Shown here piece after piece: positions 32,751 to 45,583 of a DNA stretch of 64,000 nucleotides (the first letter of the stretch is position 1; the number at the start of each line of letters is the position of its first letter). The position numbers and the translations under genes are program-made. Origin of the DNA: Escallonia rubra. Lineage: Eukaryota > Streptophyta > Magnoliopsida > Escalloniales > Escalloniaceae. Under the pieces are notes generated by a model, which worked only from the letters and a program-made list of their open reading frames with translations, was not told where the DNA came from and made no database searches. The stretch is from positions 124,001 through 188,000 of the forward strand of contig JAVXUO010003173.1 in NCBI GenBank assembly GCA_033065855.1, read 5' to 3'.

Positions 32751-35700
32751 CTATGTTTGCTTCACTGTGGCCAAACACTCTCTCAAGAAGTCATGAAGCT
32801 GTTTTGAATACAAATCAGGGAAAGTTCTGTAATGGTCTACATGAGGGGATGAGCCGAAGTTAAGAGACCATACTTTTCTCCCCAGTTTCTTCTGCTCATC
32901 GGCGAATGACTCTACCGACTGAAATGGAATAACCTTGTCAGCCCTACTATACAGGTAGAGCTGAGGACAGGGTGGCTGCTTTTGAGAGAGGACAGATATG
33001 ATCTTCATCAACCTCCTGCACAAGAAGAGCAAGGATTTCTTACATGCTCGTTTGCTTCCAGAACAACTATAAGTCGAATCTTTTTCCTCCCCAATAATTT
33101 ATACAAGAAAAGGGTGAATCTTGTCATGTGGAATGTCAAACACAAGCGAATTGGAGAATAGATACGTGGAAAAACTTACTGATTTATATCAGGCAAGTTG
33201 AGAAGAAATGAGAAGAGCTTCTCAAATGCTAACAGAAGAAAGACCTCAATTGACAAAGGTTTCTTTTCTCCTATACTGGATAGTTCCACTCCGACATCTA
33301 ATGCATTTCCTTCTCCAGCATCAACTGAAGAAAATGCCCCGGAGCCATGTTTTTTCAGCAAGGCGGCGGTAAACCCAGCTGCCCAAACCTACCAAGGGTT
33401 AATTAAGAATCAATCACTATCTCTAGATTCTCTACTTACTTCATCATAATACAACATATATAGGTAGTAGGAATAAAAGCAAGCAGGCAACAGCAGAAAG
33501 AAAGAATTTAGAAAATCAAATTGTGATACAAGTTGGTAACTGCCCACTGATGTCATCGAACTTCGGTTCTTTAGGGAAGATGCTATACAAGATTTTTGAT
33601 GATAAAGTACGTACCATGAGGAAGATCTAACATGAAACCGGATTAACAAAACTGAAAAGAAAGCAGAAGTGGTGGTATGTTTATGACTTTATTCAACTAA
33701 ATGACAACCATTACGTGACCTGAAAAAATCACGAAACTTTTTCTTCTTCGTTCCTGGTTGGCGGTGGTTGGGTGTGTGTGAATGGGAGCGGGGGTTATTA
33801 AGTCCTTTATGCCTCGTGTACACTGTCATGTTACACCAAGGAATTTGCAACTTCCAACCTAAGGTGGAAATCTTTATTATCATATGACAACTCTGTCTAC
33901 GTAAATATATAGTCCTAATATACTGATAAAACAATTCATTTAATACAGAACTGCGACTTCAGTATCACCAACAGATCTATCTTTGATGCCCCACGTTTTA
34001 AAAGTTTCAATTTAGTGCCTCGTGTTTCTTACGTGCATCAAAGTCAAGCTAAAGTTATCATTAAAGGCATCGAATCAGCACCTCATTCAACAAAACTCAG
34101 GTACATGAGGTACATATTTTATGCACTTAAGAAAAGAATTTACATATTGTTGTAGTCAAATTCGAGCTCTGACCTGGTCAACTCGCGGACTCGAGTAGGA
34201 TTCTACCGTCTTAAAACGAGAACCAAAAAAAAAAAAGCTATCAACGAAGCAAACTAGGACCTCCCCCCCCCAAAACCCAAGCAGATAATCCTCTATCAGT
34301 CAACCAGAAAGGACACTCCACCCCCAAAGCAACGCCGAAGGCATACTGCAATAATGCAATGCAAATGCCCGTTACAACCACGTTTAACAGATGAAACGAG
34401 AAATCCTCAATTTCCTTACATCTAAATCAGATATCTGCTTTCATGTCAGTGGAAAGAATTTCTCCGCAAGATATTCCAATAAATATATGGAGTCACTTTC
34501 TATACAGTTTTGTGGGAAAAGATCTGGATCAACCCATGAAATCTCCTCAAAAGCAGCAAGTGCTCCCATAGACATAGCATACGTTGTCCATGAAATGTTT
34601 CTACTAAGGCCACCAAAATGCTCGAACATACAGGCTCCACAACTATTCCAGCATTGAGGTCCTTGAAACTCAACAATCTCATGCATAGCCTTTGATAAAA
34701 TGCGGGAAGGGAGCCATATCTTTTGCCCAAACATCAAAGCATTTCTCGTTTTCCAAAGTCTATACAACATTGCAAAAATATCAAGAATTTCATCCATATT
34801 ACGTTCCTCTGGGCCTTTTCTGGAGCTTATACAACCATTCGGTAAAAAATGGCAGTTACGTTCCATCTTGCTGTCACCTCAGAAGAAAGAGGCACCAAAC
34901 AGCCATTGCCATATCACATCTAGATCTAGTCAAGAGGTTGGCCTTTGTCTCATTATCATTTTCCTAAAATGCAAAATATGGGATGATCTTTCCAACTGGT
35001 AACAAAAGATCCTCATACAGACGGAAAACTTTGGACTTGGTCCTCCTAGCACTACCTAATGCGAGGACTTGACAAGTAATTCGAGTGTGTTACTCCAAAA
35101 GGCTCGAACTGTTCCTAACACAGGAACCATGGACTAGGATCTTTTTGAGTATATACTTCAGATAATGTCACTCAATACAGTAGTAATGTCCGGCATGTGG
35201 CAAGTATCATTACCAACAGACCAGATCTAATTATATCACTTGCGAATTCTAACCATGATAAACTCATGGTTTGCCACTTTCCTCTCCATCTCTGACTCTT
35301 CTCTCTTCCACCGCCGATACCCTTGATTTCCGTCAATCGGTCCACAAAAACCATCTATTACTGCAGTCCTCTTCAATGGTGGTGCGACAGGCATAGTGGT
35401 CGAATTGGAAGGTAATTTAATGCTTTTGTGCAACCGAATTTTTGTGGGATCAAAATGTATTCCACTAAAATAATTAGATTGACCATCAGCATGGATTAAA
35501 ATGGTTGTAACCATCAATCATACTACTGCTAATCACGCTTTACGTATTCAAACTTTTCATCTCTAACAACCCAACTTCTATTTTCACAACCTGTAAAGCT
35601 TACACCCTTCTCCCGGAAATTTCTGGGCCAATTTTGTATGTAACCAACACAGATATACTCCTTACTATCTATTTTGGAAATATAGTCAGGCTCCATAAAG

Positions 35701-37864
35701 TTTGGTAACAACCAACATAATAATTTGACGATATAAGAATCTGTGTTTGTATAGGTGGAAAATAGATAAAGATAGGTGAAAGGTGTCCACTCCCTACGAA
35801 AGAGACCTATTCATAGATACCGTGTGAGAATACGTGGGATCATGTGATCTATTTCCAAGTGGTTGACGCCGAATAGGAATTGTTGGAGCCATTGCCCTTT
35901 CCAGGGCTTTTCCAGCACTAGTATAAGAAGGCAATGCTAATTGTAAGTAAGGGCAGTCCTTTGCTATTTAGTTCTGATTTGATTGACCCGAGGGATCTCG
36001 CTTCATCACGCACACACATATATAGAAATAGACACGCCACGCTGTGAATCCTCAATTTTCAGCCTTTTCAATCTTGATCTTGCTTTAGTTATATGTCACA
36101 TAGATTCATCTCCAGTCTAGCCCTACCTTAACCTTGCATAAGCCCTAAGCAGGTATCAGGTAAGGCTTGGACCCAAATAATTGAACAAAAGAATTGCCCA
36201 CACTGTTAAAATGAGAGTAAGGTAACATGGCGACGTATATTACTTTAACAGGTACTTGAGCTATTAAACAACGCGCGAGGGGCGGGGGGGGGGGAGGAGA
36301 GTGGGGAAGCACTGTAAGCCTGTCTGTAAGAACCTTATTTCTACCTAGAATGCGAATTCTGTATTGTTTTTCCATCTTGCGCGAACTTTCTTGCAGGTTG
36401 AAATGCATATCATATCATTCCCCAAACTATGGCGTGTCAAACTAATATGATAATAATAGATTGCACCCTCATGTTGGTTCAAATGCAACATATTACTCGA
36501 CTCAAACACGGCAATCAGTCCTTCCTAGGTTCTGAGATAAGTAAGCAAGCAGTGGGTTCTTAAACTTATTGGAGGATAGGCAAGAAAAATGGCAAAAAAC
36601 ACATGCAAGAATCATTTCCAAGAAAATCTCCTCATTTCCCTCCAATTTCTCTACGAACCAAGTGAGTCATCCAGTTTCCTGCAGATAATCAGCGCAAAAG
36701 AAACAGGATAAAGCAAGAGCTACAGCTAGGTAAACAATAGAATAGCATTCTCTGTACCAACAAAAACTACAGGAAAGGAATTCGCCTCAAACTTTTAACA
36801 CTGTGAATCTGTGATACATAATATACGAAAATCCAAACAATGACAACCTCCAAACTTTAAAATTCGAACACACTACTAACCCACCTTAGGATTTAACTCT
36901 GGGTCTCCTCCGGAATCTACAACACACCCTTTAATCTTATACAGCAGGTCTTGCCTGCCTTGCAAATAATCTAGAATGGCACCATACCTGCACAGAAAAC
37001 CACAAAAAACCTGTCATTTTAAACATAATACTGTCTCCGTTCCATTGGATTTTTCCCTTTGATTGCAAATTCTCGTGACAGATTTAGTGGATGTAAACAT
37101 CACATTGAACTCAAATAGTTGGCAAGTCAAGCTAGGCTAACAACAATTGAGTCAAATACCATCTGTATGCACTACATCTATCCCAGAAATTCGCAAAAAA
37201 CTGTCCAATAAAAAAGACTTATCAGCAGTGCAATTCTGATCAATCAAACCTACGCAAGCCAACCGGTATTGCTGAACGTATGGAACATCAACCACCGTTC
37301 ACGGCCGTCATTTTCGGCCTCCGACAGCCACGAGGCAAGCTCGCGCGAAAGCGCCGAAATCCGCTCCTGCAACCTCCTCCCGAGATCAAACGACAGCACA
37401 TCCATCACCGAAGCAGTAAAAGTAACGGCGTGAATGCCCCTCGAATTGTACAGCTCCACGTACCTCCTCAGGTGCCTCTCCTTCGATCCAAGCCAGCCCA
37501 GCAACACCACCGTCACAACCGGCCCCTTGTCTTTCACAATCCTCAATTCAGTATCGCTGACGCCATCCCAAGCGGTACTCCAGCGGAACGGATCCGGTTC
37601 GGAACCCGATACGATACGGGCGAAGTGATGGGTGCTTGATGTGGGGACTGGGCGGGTAAACCGCAACGAAAAATGCGGAGACGGGGGGTGGTTGCGAGCG
37701 GAAAAGAAGAGGCTTGATTGGGAGGTGTTGGAGCGGTGGGTGTGAGGGAACGAAATGTGGCGAGGGAATATTGGGGAGGATTTGAGGGGCGGGTATTTGA
37801 GGAGGAGGAGGGAATTGGAGAGGTGGCGGTTGGTGGAAGTGAGGATTCTGACGGAGGCTTCCAT
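32751..37864 (-). CDS. DUF829/TMEM53-type alpha/beta hydrolase-like protein, four exons (copy A)
   Basis: Exons on the minus strand: 37254-37864, 36885-36987, 33180-33388, 32751-33015; all GT-AG, 395 residues. The N-terminal ~70 residues are Ser/Arg/Pro-rich and look like a plastid transit peptide. The hydrolase-like core starts at about residue 115 with VVTVVLLGWLGSKERHLRRY, followed by GIHAVTFTASV, MFHTFSNTGW (Ser about 198, nucleophile-elbow position), GCVVDSGGDP, LYLYSRADKVIP (acid) and SSPHVDHYR (His), as in the DUF829 family. Substrate is unknown. The start at 37864 is chosen because upstream in-frame codons to 38056 are low-complexity Leu/Ser from a TCC repeat. Intron 2 is 3.5 kb and holds a LINE fragment. 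Gene order matches Arabidopsis AT2G18245 next to COAD, from memory. Confidence 0.85.
33389..36884. other. DUF829 copy A intron 2
   Basis: A 3.5-kb intron containing a LINE remnant (34400-34900), a C run near 34263, a G run near 36280-36295 and an otherwise AT-rich filling. It is unusually long for the gene and was probably enlarged by insertions. Confidence 0.6.
34420..34870 (-). pseudogene. LINE 3'-end fragment (zf-RVT/RNase H linker) in an intron
   Basis: The minus-strand frame reads ILDIFAMLYRLWKTRNALMFGQK, then ILSKAMHEIVEFQ, CGACMFEHFGGLS and IESDSIYLLEYLAEK. This is the 'W.RN...F' linker and a decayed RNase H-like tail of plant L1-type LINEs. It has the same orientation as the host gene and no catalytic residues left. 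Confidence 0.65.
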
Positions 37865-37944
37865 GGGGATTGGGTTTGTTTGCAGGAGTATATTGACGAG
37901 GAGAATTGCCGAAAAGAGAAGGGTAGGCGGAGTAGACGAAGGGA

Positions 37945-37990
37945 GGAGTAGGAGGAGGAGGAGGAGGAGGAGGAAGAAGGAGGAGGAGGA
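37945..37990. repeat. (GGA)n trinucleotide run at the 5' end of DUF829 copy A
   Basis: A run of GGA/GAA triplets just upstream of the chosen start; on the gene strand it is TCC-rich and would code Leu or Ser tracts if translated. It is read as 5' UTR. Confidence 0.8.
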
Positions 37991-40740
37991 TAACTGAGCT
38001 GTCTTCGCAGCAAAGATGTAGCAGTGTCGAAGCTGTAACAGTAGTAATATTTCCACCCCTAACCTGCTAACTTATCCTTGGATAAATTTTTGCAACTAGA
38101 TTATCCGATATAAAAAAATAGTTATAGCTTTTTGTATAACGGTAAATAAAGATAGTTTGTTCATATCATCCGTTAGTGACTTGGTAATAATTTCGAAGAC
38201 AATTTCTTATTAACACTTTCTTCGCATTACTAAATCAAGTCAGTAAAGGTATTTAACGACTATTAATTATCATAATACGGGATTTGTAGTTATGTTTGTA
38301 GGATCTGGTAATAGCCAAAATTTATTTATAGCTGAAAGCTAGACACGTGTTATTAGAATATATTTTTAGAAAAAGTAAAAACTCGTATGAAAGAATAGAA
38401 ATAGTATTTCTCATAGATCTCAATTTTCACAATTTTATTATAAATAAAAAAAAAGGCAAATTCAAACATTGTGCAACGTGACCTTAAAAGAGTAGTAAAA
38501 CTTTACACGAGCACTATTTGTGCTCCACTTAAATTACACGAGCTTTATTTTCATCGTTAAATTTTTAGATTAGACTTTCAAATATCTTGATGTTGGATTC
38601 AACTTTCCATTCCTCCCGATCAAAAATATTTGTTTTGAAAAATTAAATTAGATCTAAATAATCAAAAATATTAGTGGATACATAATGGAATTCTATCTAT
38701 ACATTCATAAAAAGTCAAAGTAGTCAAAGAAAATATGAAACAGAGTGTGCTTGCCTAAATAAGGGATTGGTTGGTCATATCATGGAAGTCCTTTGCACCA
38801 AAAAAGAAGAAGCAATTTGTGTCAAGTTGACCGGGTAAGATGAGGTAGGAGCACCCAGATAAAAACTAGGAGATAAATAACGAGAAAAGACTTATTAATT
38901 TCTAGGAATTCATCAGGAAAAAAATGTGCTCTGATCGTGAGAAATGGAAAGAAAAGACTTACCTATTTTATCTGAACTAGTTTAAAACAAAGATTTGGAT
39001 TTTATGATGGTGATATGAAATATTAATAAGATAAAATATTAATATTGCAATTTATTTGATTTGTTAGGTATGCTTTTTCCAAGTTCTCAATTCCCTTTAT
39101 CAACTCATCAGAAAACTTTAAGCTCAACTTTACCTCACTTTTTGCTCACCTGTCTAACATTACTAGCGAGAAATATTGTATACTCTCGGACTATTGGTCT
39201 TTACCATTTAAAATCATCGGTTGAAATGTGAGATTATGCGATAGAAAGATTGATTAAGTGAGACCGGATGTTATTATGCTATATCCAACGGTTTTCTGTA
39301 TAGTCAAGACAATTGATGTCGAACTACCTAATATTTACTATCACTGTAGACATCGTAACCTTCCTAACGTTGCCGAAACCACCTTAACTTAACAACTGAG
39401 GAAGCTCCACCTTAGAAGAGTTACCCAGAACAATTAAGTAATAGCATCAATGATGGATGTGATATTCTTCCTGATTATTTTTCCATGCTATTTGCGCTGC
39501 TTGGCAAACTCACATTCGATTTGTACATCCACGATACAATCGACTAATAGTGTAGAATCTTTTTTGCCTCTAGGGTCTGAGGACTTCACTAAAAATAGAA
39601 ACTTACTAAAGATATGATGCTAAACAAATCTATAAACGATGCGTCCACTAGCAAATACAAGTACGACAGCATACGAAATTCTCTATCGATACAAGGCAGA
39701 TCATGTGAAAACTTGACAACGAAAAAGATAAGTGCATTCCAGACTTGACTTTTTTAAGTCAGGTTTGGTTTGTTAATTTTGACGATCCCTTGTTATGTTG
39801 CTCTTCTTTTTCTTTTATACCCATTTGTCTGCAACCGTTCTTCGATCGCCTATAACTGTTCATTCCTATCATTTGCCAAGAGCAGTTTATCAACCTTTAT
39901 TATCGACCGCTTTACTCCTGTCGACAGCTATTCTTTTCATGCAGTCTACTTGCTGACCACTTCCATTGATCGCTTCGCCTGTGCTGACAACTGTCCGCCC
40001 TCGTGTATTTGTAAAAACCGTTTATTAACTGATGCTGCCGATCGTCTTATCTTTTGCTGACAACTGTTTAACTTTATGCATTCTTGGGAACTGTTTGTCA
40101 ACCATTACTGCTGATTATCCCGTTCTTGTTGACAGCTGTCCTACCCGCACATTTTCATAAAATCTCATTTTCCTCGCAATTCACATGAAACTGCCTGACC
40201 CTATCGTATCATCATTAACAACTGGCGGAATCTTTTTAATAAGCACCTAACAGTTACGCCTGTTTCTCATAATGACGTGTCTTTCTAGTTACCTTCTCCT
40301 ATGCGGCTCTACGTATTCCACGTGTCCACAATCTATTGGCCATGGTAAAATATATTTTTGTAGCCAACACACACACATTGTTTATTCCACCGCTACTCGT
40401 CTAGCAAGGCTAACTCAGTATGTCTATGTCGGCTATATATATAGCCTGCTTCTCATGCAAGTGCTAGGCATCAAGAGCAAATCCAGAGTTCGACAGCTTG
40501 TAAGCTAGAGGTGATGTAGCAATGTGTGTCTTCACATCCACGAAGCCAACTTTTTGTTCAAACGCAGTTTCCATATGTCTCTTCCATTACATTTTAGACT
40601 TTTGATGCACAAGCAAAGTACTTCGTGGCCGCTTCGGCCTTTAGAGCATGACCATGCCCGCCCATCGTCATTAAATACAGTTTGGTAACATGAAAAGGGT
40701 AACATGGGCTAGGCCCTTTGGAGTTTTCGCTACTCATCAC
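37991..40740. other. gene-poor AT-rich region
   Basis: No gene is supported over about 2.7 kb. The last ~900 bp (39770-40500) has a different, more pyrimidine-rich texture, with a TATA-like 'tatatatatagcc' near 40434, and may be part of the LTR-type repeat that follows. Confidence 0.45.
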
Positions 40741-41479
40741 CACATATCGAAGAAATTATGTTACTACTTGATGCCAAGGAAAGTGGGTTCGCAGTCGACG
40801 TGGAGGTGCCACAATGAATGCAGTCCGAGTCAGATGCAAAGTATGTTGATGTAGGACACAACAAATGTGGAATAAGGGCAGAGACCAAGGGCTTCCCAGA
40901 CAGAGCTTGAGGGTGGCAGTGCTGCAAAGGCGATAATGCAGGATGAATACACGACGACAGTCACAGTTCGATGCTTAGGTCTAGAGTCAAGGTCATGTAT
41001 GTTCTCTCCCTAGGATTCTAGAGTGAGCAAGTGAAAATGTTCTGAAAATGTTCAACCTCCTAAATGAATTCTCAAGACCTCTATTTATAGAGATTGAGAT
41101 GATGATGTCATTAACCGACACGTGGCGCTCCTCGGGAATGACACGTCACCGAGGGGTCCACGGGTGTCGGTGCTCCACAGACTGTCGGATCGCATATTCA
41201 CCCGGCCTGCTCCTCACAGCGTCGCTCTGTCTGTCTGGAAAGACTGGCTCCCATAGTGTTAGTGTGGCCAGAGAACCCCTTGATCTAGCCTCCAATCCAA
41301 GCCTTTGCGGAGTCCCACAGGCCTGGCATCGGTGGGGAAGACCCGACGCCCAACTGCCAGGTGTAGGCGCGATGCCCTCCGAAGACCTGCTCCCATCTCG
41401 GAGTGACCCCGGGGGTCATAGTCCCTAGGGGTGCCGACGCAAGCCCCCAGTGCCGGAGCACGTAGGCCAGTCACGTAGG

Positions 41480-42055
41480 CACCCTGGCAGAGATAGTGTC
41501 CCGGAGGAGTCGCCTATTCCGCATGCCGAGGTAGAATCCCGGAGGAGCCGTCTATTCCGCAGGCCGAGGTAGCATCCCGGAGGAGTCGTCTACCTGGCCG
41601 GCCAAGGTAGTATCCCGGAGGAGCCATCTGCCTGGCGGAAGGGAAGTCTTCGTGCCGGAGCACTTAGAGCTCCCTGGCAGAGATAGTGTCCCGGAGGAGT
41701 CGCCTATCCCCGCGGGTGAGTCCTTGTGCCGGAGCACTCGCAGCGCGTCAAGGTAGCATCCCGGAGGAGCCGTCTACCAGACTGGCTGAGGTAGCATCCA
41801 GGAGGAGCCGTCTACCTGGCAGAAGAAGACTTGAAGAGCTCCCTGGCGGAGATAGTGTCCCGGAGGAGTCGCCTATCCCCACGAGTGAGTCCTTATGCCG
41901 GAGCACTCGGAGCACGTCAATGTAGCATCCCGGAGGATCCGTCTACCCAACTGGCTGAGGTAGCATCCCGTAGGAGCCGTCTACCTGGCAGAAGGGGAGT
42001 TAAAGAGCTCCCTGGCGGAGATAGTGTCCCGGAGGAGTCGCCTATCCCCGCATGA
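41480..42055 (-). repeat. ~170-bp tandem repeats built from 'cccggaggagtcgcct' modules
   Basis: The phrase CCCTGGC(A/G)GAGATAGTGTCC recurs at about 41482, 41671, 41841 and 42011 (periods about 190, 169 and 170). Within each unit a shorter module, CCCGGAGGAG(T/C)CG(C/T)CTA, recurs roughly every 40-60 bp. The array lies in the GC-rich left arm. Confidence 0.85.
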
Positions 42056-42373
42056 TGTTGCACACTCCGAAGAGTGAGTTGAAGCATGTTCCACGACCAA
42101 GGCAAGGTGCGTATGGTGTGGTGAATGAGTGTGGTGCCCGGGGGCATGTAACATGATTGTGGCGCATGGGCGCGATGAAGTGAGTAAGGTGCCGGGGGCA
42201 CGTCTGTGTTAGTGGCGTGGCGCATGGGCGCGACGAAATACGTATGGTGCCAGGAGCACGGTAGTGTGACAGAGAGTCTGGGGGCATGGCTGTATCAGCG
42301 ACGCAGCGCACGGGCACGACGGAGTCTTGAAGTGCGGCGCCCGGACGCCGGCGACGGGGGTCGCGGAGACGAC

Positions 42374-42454
42374 GTCCAGGCGACGAGGTCGCGGAGTTAT
42401 GTCCGGGCGACGGGGTCGCGGAGTGATGTCCGGGCGACGTGGTCGCGGAGTGAT
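42374..42454 (+). repeat. 27-bp minisatellite, three copies
   Basis: Three tandem units of the type GTCCGGGCGACG(G/T)GGTCGCGGAGTGAT, at 42374, 42401 and 42428. They are extremely CpG-rich. Confidence 0.85.
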
Positions 42455-42484
42455 GTATGGTCCCTTGAAGAAAAGTGAAAGTGT

Positions 42485-42630
42485 TAAGTATGGAAGCCAA
42501 AGGCCAACCCTTGGGGTAAGGCCAAGGCCAACCTCAAGGGAAGGCCAAGGCCAACTTCAAGGGGAGGCCGAGGCCGACCCCAAGGGGAAGGCCAAGGCCG
42601 AGGCCAACCCCAAGGGTAAGGCCAAGGCGC
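42485..42630 (+). repeat. AAGGCCAAGGCCAAC-type minisatellite
   Basis: Repeats of (G)GCCAAGGCC(A/G)A with CAAGGG spacers over about 140 bp. A reverse-oriented, diverged equivalent (CTTCCCCTCGAG, GGCCTTCCCCTCAAGG) lies at about 43030-43150 in the other arm. Confidence 0.75.
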
Positions 42631-42848
42631 GCCGACGGGCGATGTGCGATGGTAGGAGCGTGATGAGCAGTCGTGCAAGGATGAGTTTCTTAGTGACGAA
42701 GTCACGTAGAAGAAGTAAGAAGTGCACGTGACTTGAGCGTACACGCTTTGACCGGTTCTGAGCGTTGGATGTTGAATGTTGACTGTTACTTGTGCGGACG
42801 TGTCATGCAAAATGGGACCATAGTGGGCCTTTGAGTGCGACCAGAATA

Positions 42849-45204
42849 TGTTGGGAACACTAGTTCATTATGACTATGCATTTTTAACCGATCTTGAAAC
42901 ACGTTCTCCTAATACGTCAACGATTATTCATTGTTCAAAGCAACTAATCAAGTCAACCCGAAGCGCATGCTCCAAGTCACGTGCGGCGCCTCTTAGAAAT
43001 ATTCTAAGTGCCGGAGTCGACAACGCACCTTTCCCTCGAGGGGGTCAGCCCTAATGCCTTCCCCTCGAGAGATCGGCCTGAGGCCTTTACAAGGAATCAA
43101 CCTTAGGCCTTCCCCTCAAGGGGTCGGGCCGCGGCTTTCCTCCAAAAGGGTCGGAATCTCCCCCTCCTTATCCCTTGTGAGGCTCCCTTCCCATGGGCCC
43201 TCCATCTCCTTTCCCCCTTGGGGGCTCCCTTGCCTTACTATTTGTTCCCTTATCCCCTTAAAAGCTCCATGCTCCACGACCTATGTCCCAAGCCCGAATG
43301 CCTCATTGCATCTGAGCGCCATCTTTATTTCACATGCCCCTAGCACGACGCATGTTGTCGTGACGCCCAACTGTGCCCGAGCGTTGTCTTTGGTTACTTG
43401 CCCATGGCACAATTTCTTGAACATCATGAAGCTCGACTATGCCCATCACCGTCACTGCGTCATATGCCTTCGGCACGATGCCCATCATCGCGCCTAAGCA
43501 CCGTCTCTGCATTACATGTAACATGCCCCGGCACAAAAGCCCGTCGCTGCGCCCAAACGTAATGACATTTGACTGTGCTCGACCAAAAACCACATCATGT
43601 ATGTGCCACCGGCACTCCTTCTCTCAACTGCTCCCATGCGCTATTGCCATGTCATGTACCCCCGCACAATGCCTAATGAAAGTGCCCCTGCCCCGTCTCT
43701 GTTAAGTGTGCCCCCGGTACTAGACACATCCCGTCGTGCCCCATGCACTACGCTACTTATATTGTCGCGCCCCCCAATATTTAATTACACTGCCATGCCC
43801 CAAGCTTTGGCCCATCCCTCACCACACCATGTGCACCTTGCCTTGGTCGTAGAACATGCTTTGACCTACTTTCCTAAGTATGAAGCATACCTCACGGTAG
43901 GCGAATTCTCAGGGACACTATTTCAAGGAGCTCTAAGTGCTCTGGAGAAGGACTCCCCTCCTACCAAGAAGGCGACTCCTTTAGGATACTACCTTAGCCT
44001 ATTGGGTAGGGGCTCCTCCAGGACACTACCTTGGCACATTACAAGTGCTCAAGCATAAGGATTCATCAGTGAGATAGGAGGCTTCTTTGGGACACTATAT
44101 CTGTCAAGGAACTCCAAGTGCTCTGGTATTAGAACTCACATTGCCCCAGGTTGCCAATTCATCCGAGATAAGCATGTTGGGTAGGCAACTCTTCCATGAC
44201 ATTACGTTAGCGCGCTTTAAGAACTCTGCCACAAAGACTTGTTAAGGGATATGCGACTTTCCTTGGACACTATCTCCACGTAGAAGCTCTAAGTGTTCTG
44301 GTATAAAGACTCACATCCTGCAAAGTAGGCGACTCCTCCGAGACACTACCTCTCGACATGTAGAGTAGATGACTCCTCTTGAAAATGACCTCGATCGGCC
44401 AGGTAGGTGACTCATCTGGGACACTACCTTAGTGCACTTCGAGTGACTCGAAAGGCTCACCCACAGGATAGGTAACTCCTACGGGACACTATCTCCCGCC
44501 AAAGTGTCTGTGTGACTAATCTACGTGCTCGAGCACTGGGGGCTCTTCATCTGCACCTTTATGGACCATGATCCCCAGGTCATTTCGAGATGATAGTAGC
44601 TCTCTAGAAAGCAGTGCGCCTAGTCCGCCTGGCAGTTCAACGTCAGGCCTTCCTCACTGTTGTCATGTTCTCTGCATCACTCGACACCCTTATGGGACTC
44701 AACAAGGGTTTTGGATTGATGCTTAGATTAAGGGTTTTCTTGCCATATGAGCACTGCATGAGCCAATCTTTCTTGACAGACAAAGTGAAGCTGTGTCGGG
44801 CAAGCCGTGTCAATATGCGATCCAAAAGTCCACGGAGTATTGGCATTTACGACCCCCTCAATGAGATGTCACTCCCTTGAGGTGCCACTTGTAGCTTGAT
44901 CGCATCACCTTCTCGACCCATAAATAGGGTCCTTGAGAATTGATTTCCATATAGAAAAGAAGAAAAAACTCATTTCACACTTCACTTTCTCAGTGTAAAA
45001 CTACAGATCTGATTTTAGAAAGAGAAATACGCAGGACCTTGACGCAGGACCTAAGCATTGGACTATTGAATGTCATGATGTATTCAGTTGATGCCTTCGC
45101 CCTTACAACAGTGTCGCTTATGGAAAGCTTGGTCTTTGCCCTTATTTCGTCTTCGCTCTGTCCACATCAGTACACTTGGCGTCTAACTCGGACTGCATTC
45201 TTTG
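42849..45204 (+). mobile_element. LTR-like arm, plus strand, decayed (right half of palindrome)
   Basis: This arm starts TGTTGGGAACACTAG, carries diverged repeats of the reverse module (GGCGACTCCT...GGACACTA at about 43900-44480, again about 170 bp apart), then a TATA-like CATAAATAGGGTCCTTGAGAA near 44920 and an end with CTCGGACTGCATTCTTTG followed by TGGCACC. It matches the reverse complement of 40818-42848 in order of landmarks, but with fewer CpG and more AT, as expected for an older, methylation-decayed copy. Confidence 0.55.
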
Positions 45205-45583
45205 TGGCACCATCACGTATACAGTAAATTCCCTTCCTTTGTTGGCATTACATTAAACTAGTTTTGCAAGTAGACTTTGAGTTTAAGCTTTGGAACTAGG
45301 AAGTTAACATGCAAATGTATAAGTACAAGCATAATTATTTTCTTTTTTTCAGGAAACAATTTTTTTAGGGTGGGGGGTGGGGGGAGATTTGATTGAACTA
45401 AGATAAAACAATGTTACGTTAACTCTCTCTTTAATTCCTATCAAAGCCCAATATGTAGCAGAAGACACAGACGGGGCTACAAGGTGGCACAGTGGGCCGG
45501 TGCCCACCTACTCCTATAACATTATTTGCATTATTTAATATATTTAGCTCACAATGACAAAAGAACTCACTTAAAAATTTAAA

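Larger units (their letters stand above)
40818..42848 (-). mobile_element. LTR-like arm, minus strand, with internal tandem repeats (left half of palindrome)
   Basis: Read leftwards the arm goes from about 42848, through GC-rich repeats, past a TATA box (CTCTATAAATAGAGG, about 41082-41096), to an end near 40818 where TGCATTCATTGTGGCACC may mark LTR end plus a primer-site-like TGGCACC. The same series of landmarks appears in the opposite orientation at 42849-45204. Internal repeats are listed separately. No coding region was recognised. The outer boundaries are approximate. Confidence 0.55.

Noticed and set aside
34391..35002. Overlapping plus-strand frames of 88-100 residues
   Set aside because: They are opposite-strand shadows of the LINE fragment, which has the recognisable WKTRN linker on the minus strand.
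37280..37997. Plus-strand and alternative minus-strand frames over DUF829 exon 1
   Set aside because: They are antisense or shifted shadows of the real exon, which has the conserved GWLGSKERHL and FSNTGW segments and fits the splice phases.
41048..44058. Several open frames of 70-150 residues in the GC-rich palindrome
   Set aside because: High GC lowers stop frequency; the frames are built of tandem repeats, open on both strands, and show no protein family.
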